Part shown: positions 6,744 through 15,012 of the stretch, piece after piece
How the letters are laid out: each line of letters starts with the position of its first letter
How positions within the stretch are numbered: position 1 is the stretch's first letter
NCBI RefSeq assembly: GCF_900564155.1
Contig: NZ_LS999839.1
Span: 3,097,097-3,161,096 of the forward strand
Reading direction: 5' to 3'
Length of the DNA: 64,000 nt
Source: Pedobacter schmidteae
Lineage (GTDB): Bacteria; Bacteroidota; Bacteroidia; Sphingobacteriales; Sphingobacteriaceae
Position numbers and translations under genes: made by a program
The notes under the pieces: generated by a model
Told to the model about the DNA's origin: nothing
Seen by the model: only the letters and a program-made list of their open reading frames with translations
Databases searched by the model: none

Positions 6744-6792
6744 GGAACCGTTCAAATGGGTAAGATATTAATATACGGAACCCTGTTCAAAT
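6744..6792. promoter_or_regulatory. Two repeated GAAC/GTTC palindromes upstream of the VOC gene
   Basis: GGAACCGTTCAAAT (6744-6757) and GGAACCCTGTTCAAAT (6777-6792) are direct repeats 33 bp apart, three helical turns. Each contains an inverted GAAC...GTTC pair. They lie 18-66 bp upstream of the start at 6810 and look like paired operator sites for an unknown regulator. Confidence 0.4.
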
Positions 6793-6809
6793 AATAAGCA
6801 TTTACAACT

Positions 6810-7244
6810 ATGGCAACAACAAACACTTATTTAAATTTCAACGGAAATTGTGAAGAGGCATTTACTTTTTACAAATCTGTATTTGGCGGAGAATTTACTT
6901 TTATAGGGAAATTTGGCGAGATGCCTCCTCAGGAAGGTTATACTGTTCCTGCTGCAGATGTGAACAAGATTATGCACGTTTCCTTACCAATAGGAACTTC
7001 CATTTTGATGGGAAGCGATACCGGTGGAGATTGGGCCCCGAGTTTTGTACAGGGGAACAATTTTTCCATTTCTATTTCGGCAAACAGTAAAGCTGAAGCA
7101 GATAACTTGTTTGGGGGACTTTCGGCAGGTGGCCAGGTTACGATGCCTATGGCGCAAACTTTTTGGGGCGATTATTTCGGTATGTTTGCCGATAAATTTG
7201 GCGTCAACTGGATGGTGAGTTTTAATGAAAATATGCAAAAATAA
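6810..7244 (+). CDS. VOC-superfamily protein (PhnB/glyoxalase-like)
   Basis: A 144-residue protein with the paired beta-alpha-beta-beta-beta modules of the vicinal oxygen chelate fold. The start TYLNFNGNCEEAFTFYKSVFGGE is typical of PhnB-like proteins, and the second module ends FWGDYFGMFADKFGVNWMVSF. PhnB-like members often lack a known substrate. The gene converges on the lipoprotein at 7248 with only 3 bp between stop codons. It is cytoplasmic, with no signal peptide. Confidence 0.85.
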   Translation: MATTNTYLNFNGNCEEAFTFYKSVFGGEFTFIGKFGEMPPQEGYTVPAADVNKIMHVSLPIGTSILMGSDTGGDWAPSFVQGNNFSISISANSKAEADNLFGGLSAGGQVTMPMAQTFWGDYFGMFADKFGVNWMVSFNENMQK

Positions 7245-7247
7245 AGA

Positions 7248-8846
7248 CTACAACTTTTCTACAAAAATTGGTGTCTCGGTAACTTCTACAGAAAGCTTTC
7301 CATTTACAGTATTTACTGTTTTGGAAAGCATTTCATCTTTTCCAATTTGCAAAGTATAAATAACGGCTTGCTTTGCAGTGCCCAGATCAAGATCATAAGT
7401 GGCTACCCTTCCTTTCTGATCGGGTATTGTCAATACATAAATTTCTTTCTTATCTAGTTTATATAAATCAACAATAGGATCGCTATTTAAAGTAGCAGCG
7501 TAAAAATAATTTCCGATTAATTTTTTGGTTTGAAGTATATAATCGGCTGCAGGCCTTTTGCTTTGGTTGGCATTGATAAAACCCGAAGAAGAATATTGGA
7601 TTGGACTGTTGATGTCGACATCATCAAGCATGTAAAAAATACACTTTTTTATCCCGTGTCTGGCATACAAAAGCGCTGTCCGTAAATTCCAGTCGGCCTG
7701 TGTAACCTGCTGGTTTTTTGAACCTATAGCGATTGCCCGCTGTGGGGTTGCTGGTGCCACATCATATCCGGTTTCAGTAACCCAAACAGGCATATTATTG
7801 GCATGTTGTTTAGACATGGCTACGAAATTGTCGGCTACGGAGGCAATATTAGACCTTTCGGGTGCTACGCCGACGGTAGCTACGTCATTATTGAAACTTG
7901 CATTATTAGGGTAAAGGTGATAATTAATGATGTCGAAACATATATCTACACTGCCATCAGTCTTGGTACCTCTATTTTTTTTACACCAGGCAATCATTTT
8001 AATGATAAAATTAGGATCGGCATGGGCCAGTCCACCCATCACCACCATCATATTCGGATCTGCGGTTTTTATGCCTACATTCTTTCCAAGCTTGCCTTTA
8101 TGTCCATCGTAAAAGGCGGATAGATTAGCTGCATACTCTTCAGGTGTTTGCAGAGCCTTTGCACCTTTCCACCATTTGTCACGTTCGTTATCACATTCAA
8201 TATATTTGATCAGGCCAAGGCCAATTTTTGCCGTATTTGGCCTATCACCACCCCATCTAAGTGCGGTATTTACACTAACCAGTGCAGGGTCTACAGCCTT
8301 ATTGGAGCCGTAACGTGCTGCAAGCTGAAAGGCTGTTCGGGCCTGAATTACATATGAGGCAGGATCGCCTTTATCTAAACCGTAGGGCGCCGGAACATTT
8401 TCTGCATCTCGCTGGTCGGAAGGATAGGTATTTACAAGCCATTGCGGACAGGTTTTGATGTCCAGTAGAACATCAAGGCCGTTGTCCTTCATTCGTTGAT
8501 ACATGAGGTCGAGATCCCAACCACCAGAATGAGTCGGGTTAAAGGTATACTTGCCTTCGGTGACTTCTATTCTTTCCCAATCAAGATAATGTCTTATGCC
8601 AGAAAAAGATTTGATAATGGAAAATTTTGCTTCATCAACAACTTCAGGTAAATCGGGGTTTAAAATATCCCATTCAAAAGCATTAATGCCCAAGTATTCG
8701 GCAAAACGAGTAGTAGAGGCAACACCCGGTATGACAGGTGGGGTTATTTCGCCTGTGGTTTCAACGGTAGGTGTTTCTACTACCTTCTTTTTTTTGCAGG
8801 TAGTAAAAGCCAATAAAGACAGACAAAGCAGGGTTGTATATTTCAT
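7248..8846 (-). CDS. Lipoprotein, TIM-barrel glycoside hydrolase (clan GH-A-like)
   Basis: A 532-residue exported lipoprotein (signal peptide with lipobox LAFTTC-KKKK, then a Thr/Pro linker). The body is a (beta/alpha)8 hydrolase: LDWERIEVTEGKYTF on an early strand, IECDNERDKWW with an Asn-Glu pair suitable as acid/base on strand 4, and VWVTETGYD with the likely nucleophile Glu on strand 7. A short beta-domain closes the C-terminus (YVLTIPDQKGRVATYDL). These features fit clan GH-A (families such as GH39 or GH5), but I cannot fix the family or substrate. The gene stands alone, 130 bp from cspA. Confidence 0.65.
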   Translation of the reverse strand: MKYTTLLCLSLLAFTTCKKKKVVETPTVETTGEITPPVIPGVASTTRFAEYLGINAFEWDILNPDLPEVVDEAKFSIIKSFSGIRHYLDWERIEVTEGKYTFNPTHSGGWDLDLMYQRMKDNGLDVLLDIKTCPQWLVNTYPSDQRDAENVPAPYGLDKGDPASYVIQARTAFQLAARYGSNKAVDPALVSVNTALRWGGDRPNTAKIGLGLIKYIECDNERDKWWKGAKALQTPEEYAANLSAFYDGHKGKLGKNVGIKTADPNMMVVMGGLAHADPNFIIKMIAWCKKNRGTKTDGSVDICFDIINYHLYPNNASFNNDVATVGVAPERSNIASVADNFVAMSKQHANNMPVWVTETGYDVAPATPQRAIAIGSKNQQVTQADWNLRTALLYARHGIKKCIFYMLDDVDINSPIQYSSSGFINANQSKRPAADYILQTKKLIGNYFYAATLNSDPIVDLYKLDKKEIYVLTIPDQKGRVATYDLDLGTAKQAVIYTLQIGKDEMLSKTVNTVNGKLSVEVTETPIFVEKL

Positions 8847-8933
8847 AATGTAACGGACTCAACCGATAGTTAAATGTAACTATTTTTGGTTGATTTTTTT
8901 ATCACATTATGTTTTCGTCCTTTATGCAGGTAC

Positions 8934-8963
8934 AAAAAAAGCATCCGGTTAGTGGATGCTTTT
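8934..8963 (-). terminator. Rho-independent terminator after the cold-shock gene
   Basis: On the minus strand AAAAGCATCC and GGATGCTTTT flank a short loop and run into seven T. It lies about 12 bp after the cold-shock gene stop codon. Confidence 0.8.
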
Positions 8964-8974
8964 GATGCTTGGAC

Positions 8975-9166
8975 TTAGCTAAGTTTTACTTTAGTAGCAT
9001 TAAGGCCTTTTTTTCCGTTTTCTACCTCGTAAGTGACATGGTCATTTTCTCTTACCTTATCAATAAGGCCGGTAACGTGGACAAAGATTTCAGGTTCACC
9101 ATTTTCTGGTATGATGAATCCAAATCCTTTTGATTCATTAAAAAATTTTACTGTTCCTTCTGGCAT
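8975..9166 (-). CDS. Cold-shock protein (CspA family)
   Basis: A 63-residue OB-fold RNA chaperone. It has MPEGTVKFFNESKGFGFI with the RNP1-like motif KGFGFI, and RNP2 as IFVHV, both needed for single-stranded nucleic-acid binding. The C-terminal VTYEVENGKKGLNATKV is the normal family end. The upstream gap of about 140 bp (9167-9307) holds an AT-rich leader, as expected for csp genes that are controlled by mRNA structure. It is a single gene with its own terminator. Confidence 0.95.
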   Translation of the reverse strand: MPEGTVKFFNESKGFGFIIPENGEPEIFVHVTGLIDKVRENDHVTYEVENGKKGLNATKVKLS

Positions 9167-9307
9167 TGCAATGTTAATTTAAATTTAGGGGTTATTATAA
9201 TTCTTATGTTAAACAATAATGCAATATAATTGTTTTTGCGCTTTTAAAGCAAAACATTCGTTACTTAATTTATATGCAATTGAATGTATGCCCTGTAAGT
9301 GCGGTTT

Positions 9308-10525
9308 TCAGATTTCATTCATCCATCGTTTTCCTTCGGTAAAGCGGGTTACCATCATCGAAGCCACCGTGTCTCCGGTAGCGTTGAGTAAAGTCGCCAT
9401 GGGGTCAACCAGGGTGCCAATAATCATTGCGGGAGGGAGGGCTTCAATTGGCAATCCATAGGCCGAAATGAACAACAGTTCACCTACATAACCACCATTT
9501 GGGATACCGCCTTCAACAACGCTTACCAAAACTGTCATACCCAGGGCCAGTAAAATCGCATCGGCAGTATCAAAGCCCTTTCCAAATAAAGCAAAAACTA
9601 CTGCCATTTTTACAATTGAGGAAATGCTGGAGCCATCTTTATGCAGGGTTGCACCTAGCGGGATAGTTACATTAGCAATATAATCTGGAATGCCTATTTT
9701 TCTGGAGGCATCCAGATTAGAAGGAATAACTGCAATGCTGCTACAGGTACCAATAGCTGTTGCCGAAGGGATAAGATTATTTTTCCAGTAGCGGCCTATG
9801 CCTTTGAGTCCGCCGGCTATAAATGCATAAACACTAAACATCACCACAAAATAAAAAGCTCCGAAGCCATAGTAAAGCCCCAGAGATTTGGCATAAGTGC
9901 CAAAAAGCTGTGGTCCAAATACACCAACCTGATAGGCGAAATAAGCACCAAGTCCTATCGGCCCTGCTTTCATGATTAAGATAAATACCCTTTTAAAAAC
10001 CTCATTGCCTGAGTGTAAAAAACTGGTAAACTGATCGGCAGCCTTCCCGGCTTTAAGGGTAGCAAAACCGATGATGATGGAAAAGATGATCATTGCCAGC
10101 ATGCTTTTGCGCGACAAGAGTTCGTAAAATTCGGTAGTGGTAAATAATTTTGTGATTTGATCTCCAAATGGGCTGTCTTCAATTTTTTCAGTTAAAGCAG
10201 TATTGCCCAATGATTCATGAACCGGGAATATTTTAACAGCGATAATGGTGAGGACGGCGGAGATGAGAATGGTTCCCAGAAATACGATAGCGGTGAGGCC
10301 AATCATACGGCTCAGCTTATCAGAAGGTTTGATATTGGCTATGGCCGAAGATATGGCGAAAAATACCAATGGGATTACGGCGGTGAACAACAGGTTGAGG
10401 AAAATATCACCGATGGGTTTGATTACTTCAACTTTTTTACCAAATATCAACCCGGCTATACTGCCCGCTGTTATGCCGGCCAGTAGAAAAATAATCCCCT
10501 TATAATTTTTTAGGTGTGCTTTCAT
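9308..10525 (-). CDS. Dicarboxylate/amino acid:cation symporter family (DAACS) transporter
   Basis: A 405-residue inner-membrane carrier with about eight membrane segments and two re-entrant hairpins. The serine-rich HP1 hairpin is SATAIGTCSSIAVIPSN and TM7 is TIPLGATLHKDGSS. TM8 is LVDPMATLLNATGD. Compared with GltPh, TM8 keeps the Asp394 (D of DPM), Thr398 and Asn401 equivalents, but the Arg397 position that binds the acidic side chain is Ala. In TM7 the NMDGT sodium motif is HKDGS. These changes suggest a substrate other than aspartate, glutamate or C4-dicarboxylates, perhaps a neutral amino acid, and altered ion coupling; this is inference. No linked enzyme genes give the substrate. Confidence 0.85.
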   Translation of the reverse strand: MKAHLKNYKGIIFLLAGITAGSIAGLIFGKKVEVIKPIGDIFLNLLFTAVIPLVFFAISSAIANIKPSDKLSRMIGLTAIVFLGTILISAVLTIIAVKIFPVHESLGNTALTEKIEDSPFGDQITKLFTTTEFYELLSRKSMLAMIIFSIIIGFATLKAGKAADQFTSFLHSGNEVFKRVFILIMKAGPIGLGAYFAYQVGVFGPQLFGTYAKSLGLYYGFGAFYFVVMFSVYAFIAGGLKGIGRYWKNNLIPSATAIGTCSSIAVIPSNLDASRKIGIPDYIANVTIPLGATLHKDGSSISSIVKMAVVFALFGKGFDTADAILLALGMTVLVSVVEGGIPNGGYVGELLFISAYGLPIEALPPAMIIGTLVDPMATLLNATGDTVASMMVTRFTEGKRWMNEI

Positions 10526-10759
10526 CTATTTGGTTTTGTCGTTTAATTGTCAGATGTAGCTTTGATGATGGACCATACACTATAGAATAAGGTATTTTTT
10601 GTTTCTTAAATATATAAATATTTAATTTTACAAGTTGGGTTTAAATAAAAAGAATGAGGTAGCCTTAAATTAGTTTTAATTTTGGCATGTTTATTGGCTA
10701 AAGGAAGCAGTTATTGAATCCGCGGTTTTTGTACTATGGATAAATTGTAATTTGTTTAG

Positions 10760-12895
10760 ATGAAAAAAAATCAACGTTCTTTTCTGGTTATATTCGGTAT
10801 TATCCTTGTTTTTATTACCCTGTTGTTTCGCAATTCGATCGTTCAACGCTCGGAGCAAAAAACACTAATTACTACGATGGATGAGCTGGAGGTAAATAAT
10901 CGTCAGCTGTCAAAATTGGATACCATCACTTTAAGCTTGCAGGTAGCCGAAAATAATTTCAGAATGTATACTTCCTTATGGAAGCCGGAATATTTTATTA
11001 AATATACGGAGGAGATAAAAGCCATTACGGCCATGTTGAGTAACCTTTCGGCAGAGGATAATAGAAAAATATCGGGTAGTATAGTAGGGGATTTGGCCAG
11101 TAAACGTAAGCAGATGTTGCTGTACGGAGAAATTAAGAAGCTTGCAGATTCGATTACCAATATCAACCTTCAGCTAAATGTAAATAAGATTAGCAGCAGT
11201 TTGCTGCCTGTTAAAACTTTTCCGAAGCCAACGATAAAGAAAGTGGTTGAGGTGGAGGAGATAAAGCCCGAACCAGAGGTTAAAAAGAAAAAATTCTTTC
11301 AGCGATTAAAAAATGCGATTTTAAATAAGACAGAGCCTAAGGATACCTCAAAATTCAGAAAGACAGAAACCACCTATGAGCCTGTTGAGAATGGTATAGA
11401 AGCCTACAATAAGAAGCAGCTGGAAAAAATAGGTAATTATTATAAGGGGTTGCTTGAAGACCAAAAAAAGAACCATGCCAGGTTAACAGAAAAAGAACAA
11501 TCTATTTTGACTTTAAATGAGCGAATTTTTGAAAACATTAAATTGCTGTTTAAAGAATATAAAGATAACATTACTTTAAGTGAGGCGGCCAGAAAGATGG
11601 CATTGAAAAATAGAGCCGCCAATTCACTTCACAATATCGATTGGTCTGGAAAGCTTAATTTCGTCATCAGTTTGCTTTCTTATCTTGGGATTATCTTTTT
11701 GTTGTATAAATTATACCGAGCTTATAGTAAGACTGTTGCGGCAAATAAGCGTGCTGCCGAGCAGGTGATCAGCAAATCCAGATTTTTTACCAGCATCAGT
11801 CACGAGATGCGTACACCGTTAAACGCGATCATGGGGGTTTCGGAACAGTTGAAATCTACACCGCTGAATGCAGACCAAATGGGAATGTCAAAACTGCTGG
11901 ATGCATCTTCGGCCATGCTTTTGTCGGCCGTTAACGAGGTTTTAGATTTTTCCAGGTTGGAAACCAGGAAGTTGTCGCTTGCAAGGACGCCATTTAAATA
12001 CAAGAGAATATTAAAAGAAGTAGCGGACACTACGAGGGTCCTTGCCGATCAAAAGCGCTTACAGCTGGAACTGTTACAAGATGGCGCTCCGGATTTATTG
12101 CTTGACGGAGATCCTTATCGCTTAAAACAAATTGTGACCAACCTTACGGCGAATGCCATCAAATTTACCGACAAAGGAAAGGTTACGATTAAGGTAGCAC
12201 TTAAAAAAACGGATGATAAAAACTGTTTGCTGTCTATCAAAATTATTGATACGGGGATCGGTATAGCCCCTGCAGATATTCCGGTTATTTTTAACGAATT
12301 CTCGCAAGTGATTGATTCTAAGCGTAGCGACTGGCAAACAGGCTCGGGGTTGGGGTTGACCATTAGTAAAAAACTGGTTGATTTGCATCAGGGAAAGATT
12401 GCTGTAGAAAGTACATTGGGAAAAGGAACAACCTTTAATGTGGAGTTACCTTATCGAATAGCTGCTGGCGAAGAGGAAAATCTTGATCAGCAAAATGAAA
12501 GGATCATCAATAGCGATCGCTTTAAGCATATACGCGTGTTAATTGTTGACGATGCAGAAGTAAATTTGCTGGTGATTAAGATGATCTTTAAAAAGCATGG
12601 GATTGACTTTGATACGGCTGATAGTGGCTTAACTGCGCTTGAGTTGATGGATAAAAATAAGTATGATATGGTATTGACCGATATTCAAATGCCTGAAATG
12701 GATGGAATGGAGCTGGCCAAACACGTGAGGGGATTGGATGATGCTGATAAGGCTAAAGTTCCAATAATTGCAATTACCGGCCAGATAAATCCGGAATCGC
12801 ACGAGGCTTATCTTTCGGCTGGCATAAATGATTATATCATTAAGCCATTTAAGGAAGTTGAACTGATAGAGAAGATACTAGATTATAGTGCCTGA
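10760..12895 (+). CDS. Hybrid sensor histidine kinase / response regulator
   Basis: A 711-residue membrane kinase. TM1 (about 7-23) and TM2 (about 299-318) enclose a large, highly charged helical periplasmic sensor of about 270 residues with a Lys/Pro-rich stretch (EIKPEPEVKKKKFFQRL). Next come the dimerization domain with His348 in ISHEMRTPLNAIMG, the ATPase boxes NLTANAIKFTDKG (N), DTGIGI (G1) and GSGLGLTI (G2), and a receiver starting VLIVDDAEVN with phospho-acceptor Asp641 in LTDIQMPEMDG and Lys in YIIKPF. No output domain follows, so signalling must pass to a separate HPt or regulator. The signal is unknown, and no regulator gene is adjacent. Confidence 0.93.
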   Translation: MKKNQRSFLVIFGIILVFITLLFRNSIVQRSEQKTLITTMDELEVNNRQLSKLDTITLSLQVAENNFRMYTSLWKPEYFIKYTEEIKAITAMLSNLSAEDNRKISGSIVGDLASKRKQMLLYGEIKKLADSITNINLQLNVNKISSSLLPVKTFPKPTIKKVVEVEEIKPEPEVKKKKFFQRLKNAILNKTEPKDTSKFRKTETTYEPVENGIEAYNKKQLEKIGNYYKGLLEDQKKNHARLTEKEQSILTLNERIFENIKLLFKEYKDNITLSEAARKMALKNRAANSLHNIDWSGKLNFVISLLSYLGIIFLLYKLYRAYSKTVAANKRAAEQVISKSRFFTSISHEMRTPLNAIMGVSEQLKSTPLNADQMGMSKLLDASSAMLLSAVNEVLDFSRLETRKLSLARTPFKYKRILKEVADTTRVLADQKRLQLELLQDGAPDLLLDGDPYRLKQIVTNLTANAIKFTDKGKVTIKVALKKTDDKNCLLSIKIIDTGIGIAPADIPVIFNEFSQVIDSKRSDWQTGSGLGLTISKKLVDLHQGKIAVESTLGKGTTFNVELPYRIAAGEEENLDQQNERIINSDRFKHIRVLIVDDAEVNLLVIKMIFKKHGIDFDTADSGLTALELMDKNKYDMVLTDIQMPEMDGMELAKHVRGLDDADKAKVPIIAITGQINPESHEAYLSAGINDYIIKPFKEVELIEKILDYSA

Positions 12896-12927
12896 TTTTC
12901 CTGATATGGGAAATACCTTCCCCGAAA

Positions 12928-13701
12928 TCAGGGTTCTTTGGGATTTGCGGTAGCCGCTTTAGTGAGCTCTTTTTGCTTATTCATATTAAATTTGTAGAGG
13001 TCTTCCGTAGCCACCAGTTTTCGGGTACATTTTTCTATATCCATACCTCCTTCTGCCCATAAATAGGGGCGAAAGCTATAAGATTTGTTCCCATCGAGAT
13101 TGGCAATGAACTGATCCCAGGTAGACCACCTTAAACCTTTGTAAAAGGCCGAAAGATCGCTGTCCAAACAAAAGCGAATAAATTCGGTATATCCCAGTCC
13201 AAGGGGCTCCCATGCCAGGCTATTCGGTGCGAGGTAATAAATTTGTTTTAAATCCTGGCCAAATGCCCCATAATTAATAGCAAAGAAACCACCTACTGCA
13301 TCATCTGCAATTAAAAGATAGGCAGGTTTATCTCCATATTCCTGTATTGTTTTCCCTTTGTTCCACTCCGAAACAGAACGGTTTAGTCTCGCATTTCCCG
13401 ATCCCAGTATTCTTAACCAGCCATTGTCAATCATGATCCCTCCGGTATGATAAATGACAGCACCCAAAGTAGCATAGGTAGAAACCTGAGTTTGATATAG
13501 TGTTATTTTGGCTTTGACCGAATCTACATCCAGTACTTCGACTTTATTTTTAGCAGAGTCTATCCACCTTTTTACCAGGGGCCAGGCCGGATCTGTTTGA
13601 TTGATCAATTCGTCAAGGCTTTGCATTTTATTTTGTGCAAAAGCATTCAGCGAAAAAATGGTTAGTCCGCACAACAGTATATATTGAACTGTACTTTTCA
13701 T
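12928..13701 (-). CDS. DUF2625 family exported protein
   Basis: A 257-residue protein with a signal peptide (MKSTVQYILLCGLTIFSLNAFAQ) followed by one DUF2625 domain. Its conserved blocks are visible: DPAWPLVKRWIDSAKN, GGIMIDNGWLRILGSG, LIADDAVGGFFAINYGAFG and SLAWEPLGLGYTEFI. The frame is open to 13779, but the internal ATG gives a proper signal peptide and is preferred. The function is unknown; DUF2625 proteins resemble SUKH-like immunity folds only loosely. It converges on the kinase gene: the inverted repeat CCTGATTT / AAATCAGG (12891-12898, 12925-12932) spans both stop codons and may be a shared terminator. Confidence 0.8.
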   Translation of the reverse strand: MKSTVQYILLCGLTIFSLNAFAQNKMQSLDELINQTDPAWPLVKRWIDSAKNKVEVLDVDSVKAKITLYQTQVSTYATLGAVIYHTGGIMIDNGWLRILGSGNARLNRSVSEWNKGKTIQEYGDKPAYLLIADDAVGGFFAINYGAFGQDLKQIYYLAPNSLAWEPLGLGYTEFIRFCLDSDLSAFYKGLRWSTWDQFIANLDGNKSYSFRPYLWAEGGMDIEKCTRKLVATEDLYKFNMNKQKELTKAATANPKEP

Positions 13702-13905
13702 AAGCAGGTATTTATTAGCCAATAAATATACAAATGATGAAATAAAAAAACTTAAAGCGCATGGAAGAGTTCGCAGCAAAAAATAACTGACAAGTTGAAA
13801 ACCGTTGTTTATTTTTTTTCGTATGTAAAGGAAATTGTGTTTTGCTTTGTTTTTTGAACACTGCAGATGGAAAAAGATAGTTGTTAATTATAGCAATAGC
13901 ATTGT

Positions 13906-14229
13906 ATGACGCGAGATTTAGACCTATTCGAAGACATGGTAACCAGCATTATAAATGGTACTTATGAAGAGGAAATATCCGATCCAGTTTTTCTTGAAAA
14001 ATGTAATGACCTGAAAGAGGACGCCGAAATATTTACCCTGTTGCATCCGGATAAATCAGGATATTATCTGATTCAAAGGAAATTAATTGTCTATAGAATC
14101 ATTACCAAAATGACTGCCGATAAGGATGCTGTAGATTTACAACAACGAAGCCAGCTGGATTTTATTGAAAAAGGACTGTTGAGCTTATACTGGCTTTATA
14201 TGGAATTGCTGGTTGAAATTGATGAATGA
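13906..14229 (+). CDS. Hypothetical 107-residue protein
   Basis: A small acidic, all-helical soluble protein (LFEDMVTSIINGTYEEEI..., LIQRKLIVYRIITKM..., FIEKGLLSLYWLYMELLVEIDE). There is no signal peptide or recognisable motif. It is on the opposite strand from the alginate locus, converging on PL7 with 2 bp between stop codons. Good codon structure and a 204-bp upstream gap support a real gene; the function is unknown. Confidence 0.6.
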   Translation: MTRDLDLFEDMVTSIINGTYEEEISDPVFLEKCNDLKEDAEIFTLLHPDKSGYYLIQRKLIVYRIITKMTADKDAVDLQQRSQLDFIEKGLLSLYWLYMELLVEIDE

Positions 14230-14231
14230 CC

Positions 14232-15002
14232 TTAGTCTTCATGTTTTACCCATACGTTGTAAATTTCAACAGCACCATAGGCTTCGCATGATTCGCCATT
14301 AACCTTTCTTTTTCCCTGACAGGAGGACTGGACATAAGCGCCGGCTTTAAAGTATGCTCCGTTGAAGGCCTTAGGGTAACTAAACTTTAACATACCATTG
14401 TAATAACATTCTGTTTTGTCATTTTTTACTTTAAACATCACGTTAAATCTGGTTCCTAACTGATAATTCTCATCCAATACAGGGCCTTTTTCATCGTCCA
14501 TTTTTACAAAGAGTTTGTTTTTCTCCAGTCTGAAAACAATGACATCATCTTCGGCATCGTGTATTTGCCCGATCACAATATGTGGTTTTTTAAGGGGTAA
14601 ATGGGTAATGCTTTGATCAATGAAAAGGGTATGTGTACCTATTGAGGAAGACCAGGAAGCATTTTTTCTCCCATCGTCGGTCATTTCTCTGAGTTCGGAG
14701 CGGGGATAGCCCGAGCCTTTGGTTGTAGTGCCCCCGGTTATGGCCCGGAAAACTACCGCATTGCCCGATTTGTTGGCATAAAACCATTTATCATTCTGAT
14801 AGGTGTTCAATTCGGGTTGCCGGTATTCATCTGAAGTACCTGGGGCTTTTATGCCTTCAGGTACATTTAATTTCCAGTTTTTGAGGTTTAAAATCTCTGA
14901 AGGTAGCTTAACCATTTGCTTTGCCGGCACAGCCGCGCCCAGTATCAAAAGCAATGCAGCCAACAGTAGTGCATAAGTGCTGTTTTTTATGGAAATAGTC
15001 AT
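14232..15002 (-). CDS. Alginate lyase, polysaccharide lyase family 7
   Basis: A 256-residue exported endo-type lyase cleaving alginate by beta-elimination. It starts with a signal peptide (membrane segment YALLLAALLLILGAAVPAK). All three PL7 signatures are present: R101-SELREM (RxELR), Q146-I-H (QIH, linked in the family to activity on G-containing blocks) and YFKAGAYVQS near the C-terminus (YFKAGxYxQ, with the catalytic Tyr nearby). It is one jelly-roll domain with no carbohydrate-binding module. It is the last gene of the alginate operon, 10 bp after PL6. Confidence 0.93.
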   Translation of the reverse strand: MTISIKNSTYALLLAALLLILGAAVPAKQMVKLPSEILNLKNWKLNVPEGIKAPGTSDEYRQPELNTYQNDKWFYANKSGNAVVFRAITGGTTTKGSGYPRSELREMTDDGRKNASWSSSIGTHTLFIDQSITHLPLKKPHIVIGQIHDAEDDVIVFRLEKNKLFVKMDDEKGPVLDENYQLGTRFNVMFKVKNDKTECYYNGMLKFSYPKAFNGAYFKAGAYVQSSCQGKRKVNGESCEAYGAVEIYNVWVKHED

Positions 15003-15012
15003 ATTTACGGAT

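Noticed and set aside
13702..13779. Longer start for the DUF2625 gene
   Set aside because: The extension adds a second hydrophobic stretch before a normal signal peptide; the internal ATG at 13701 fits better.
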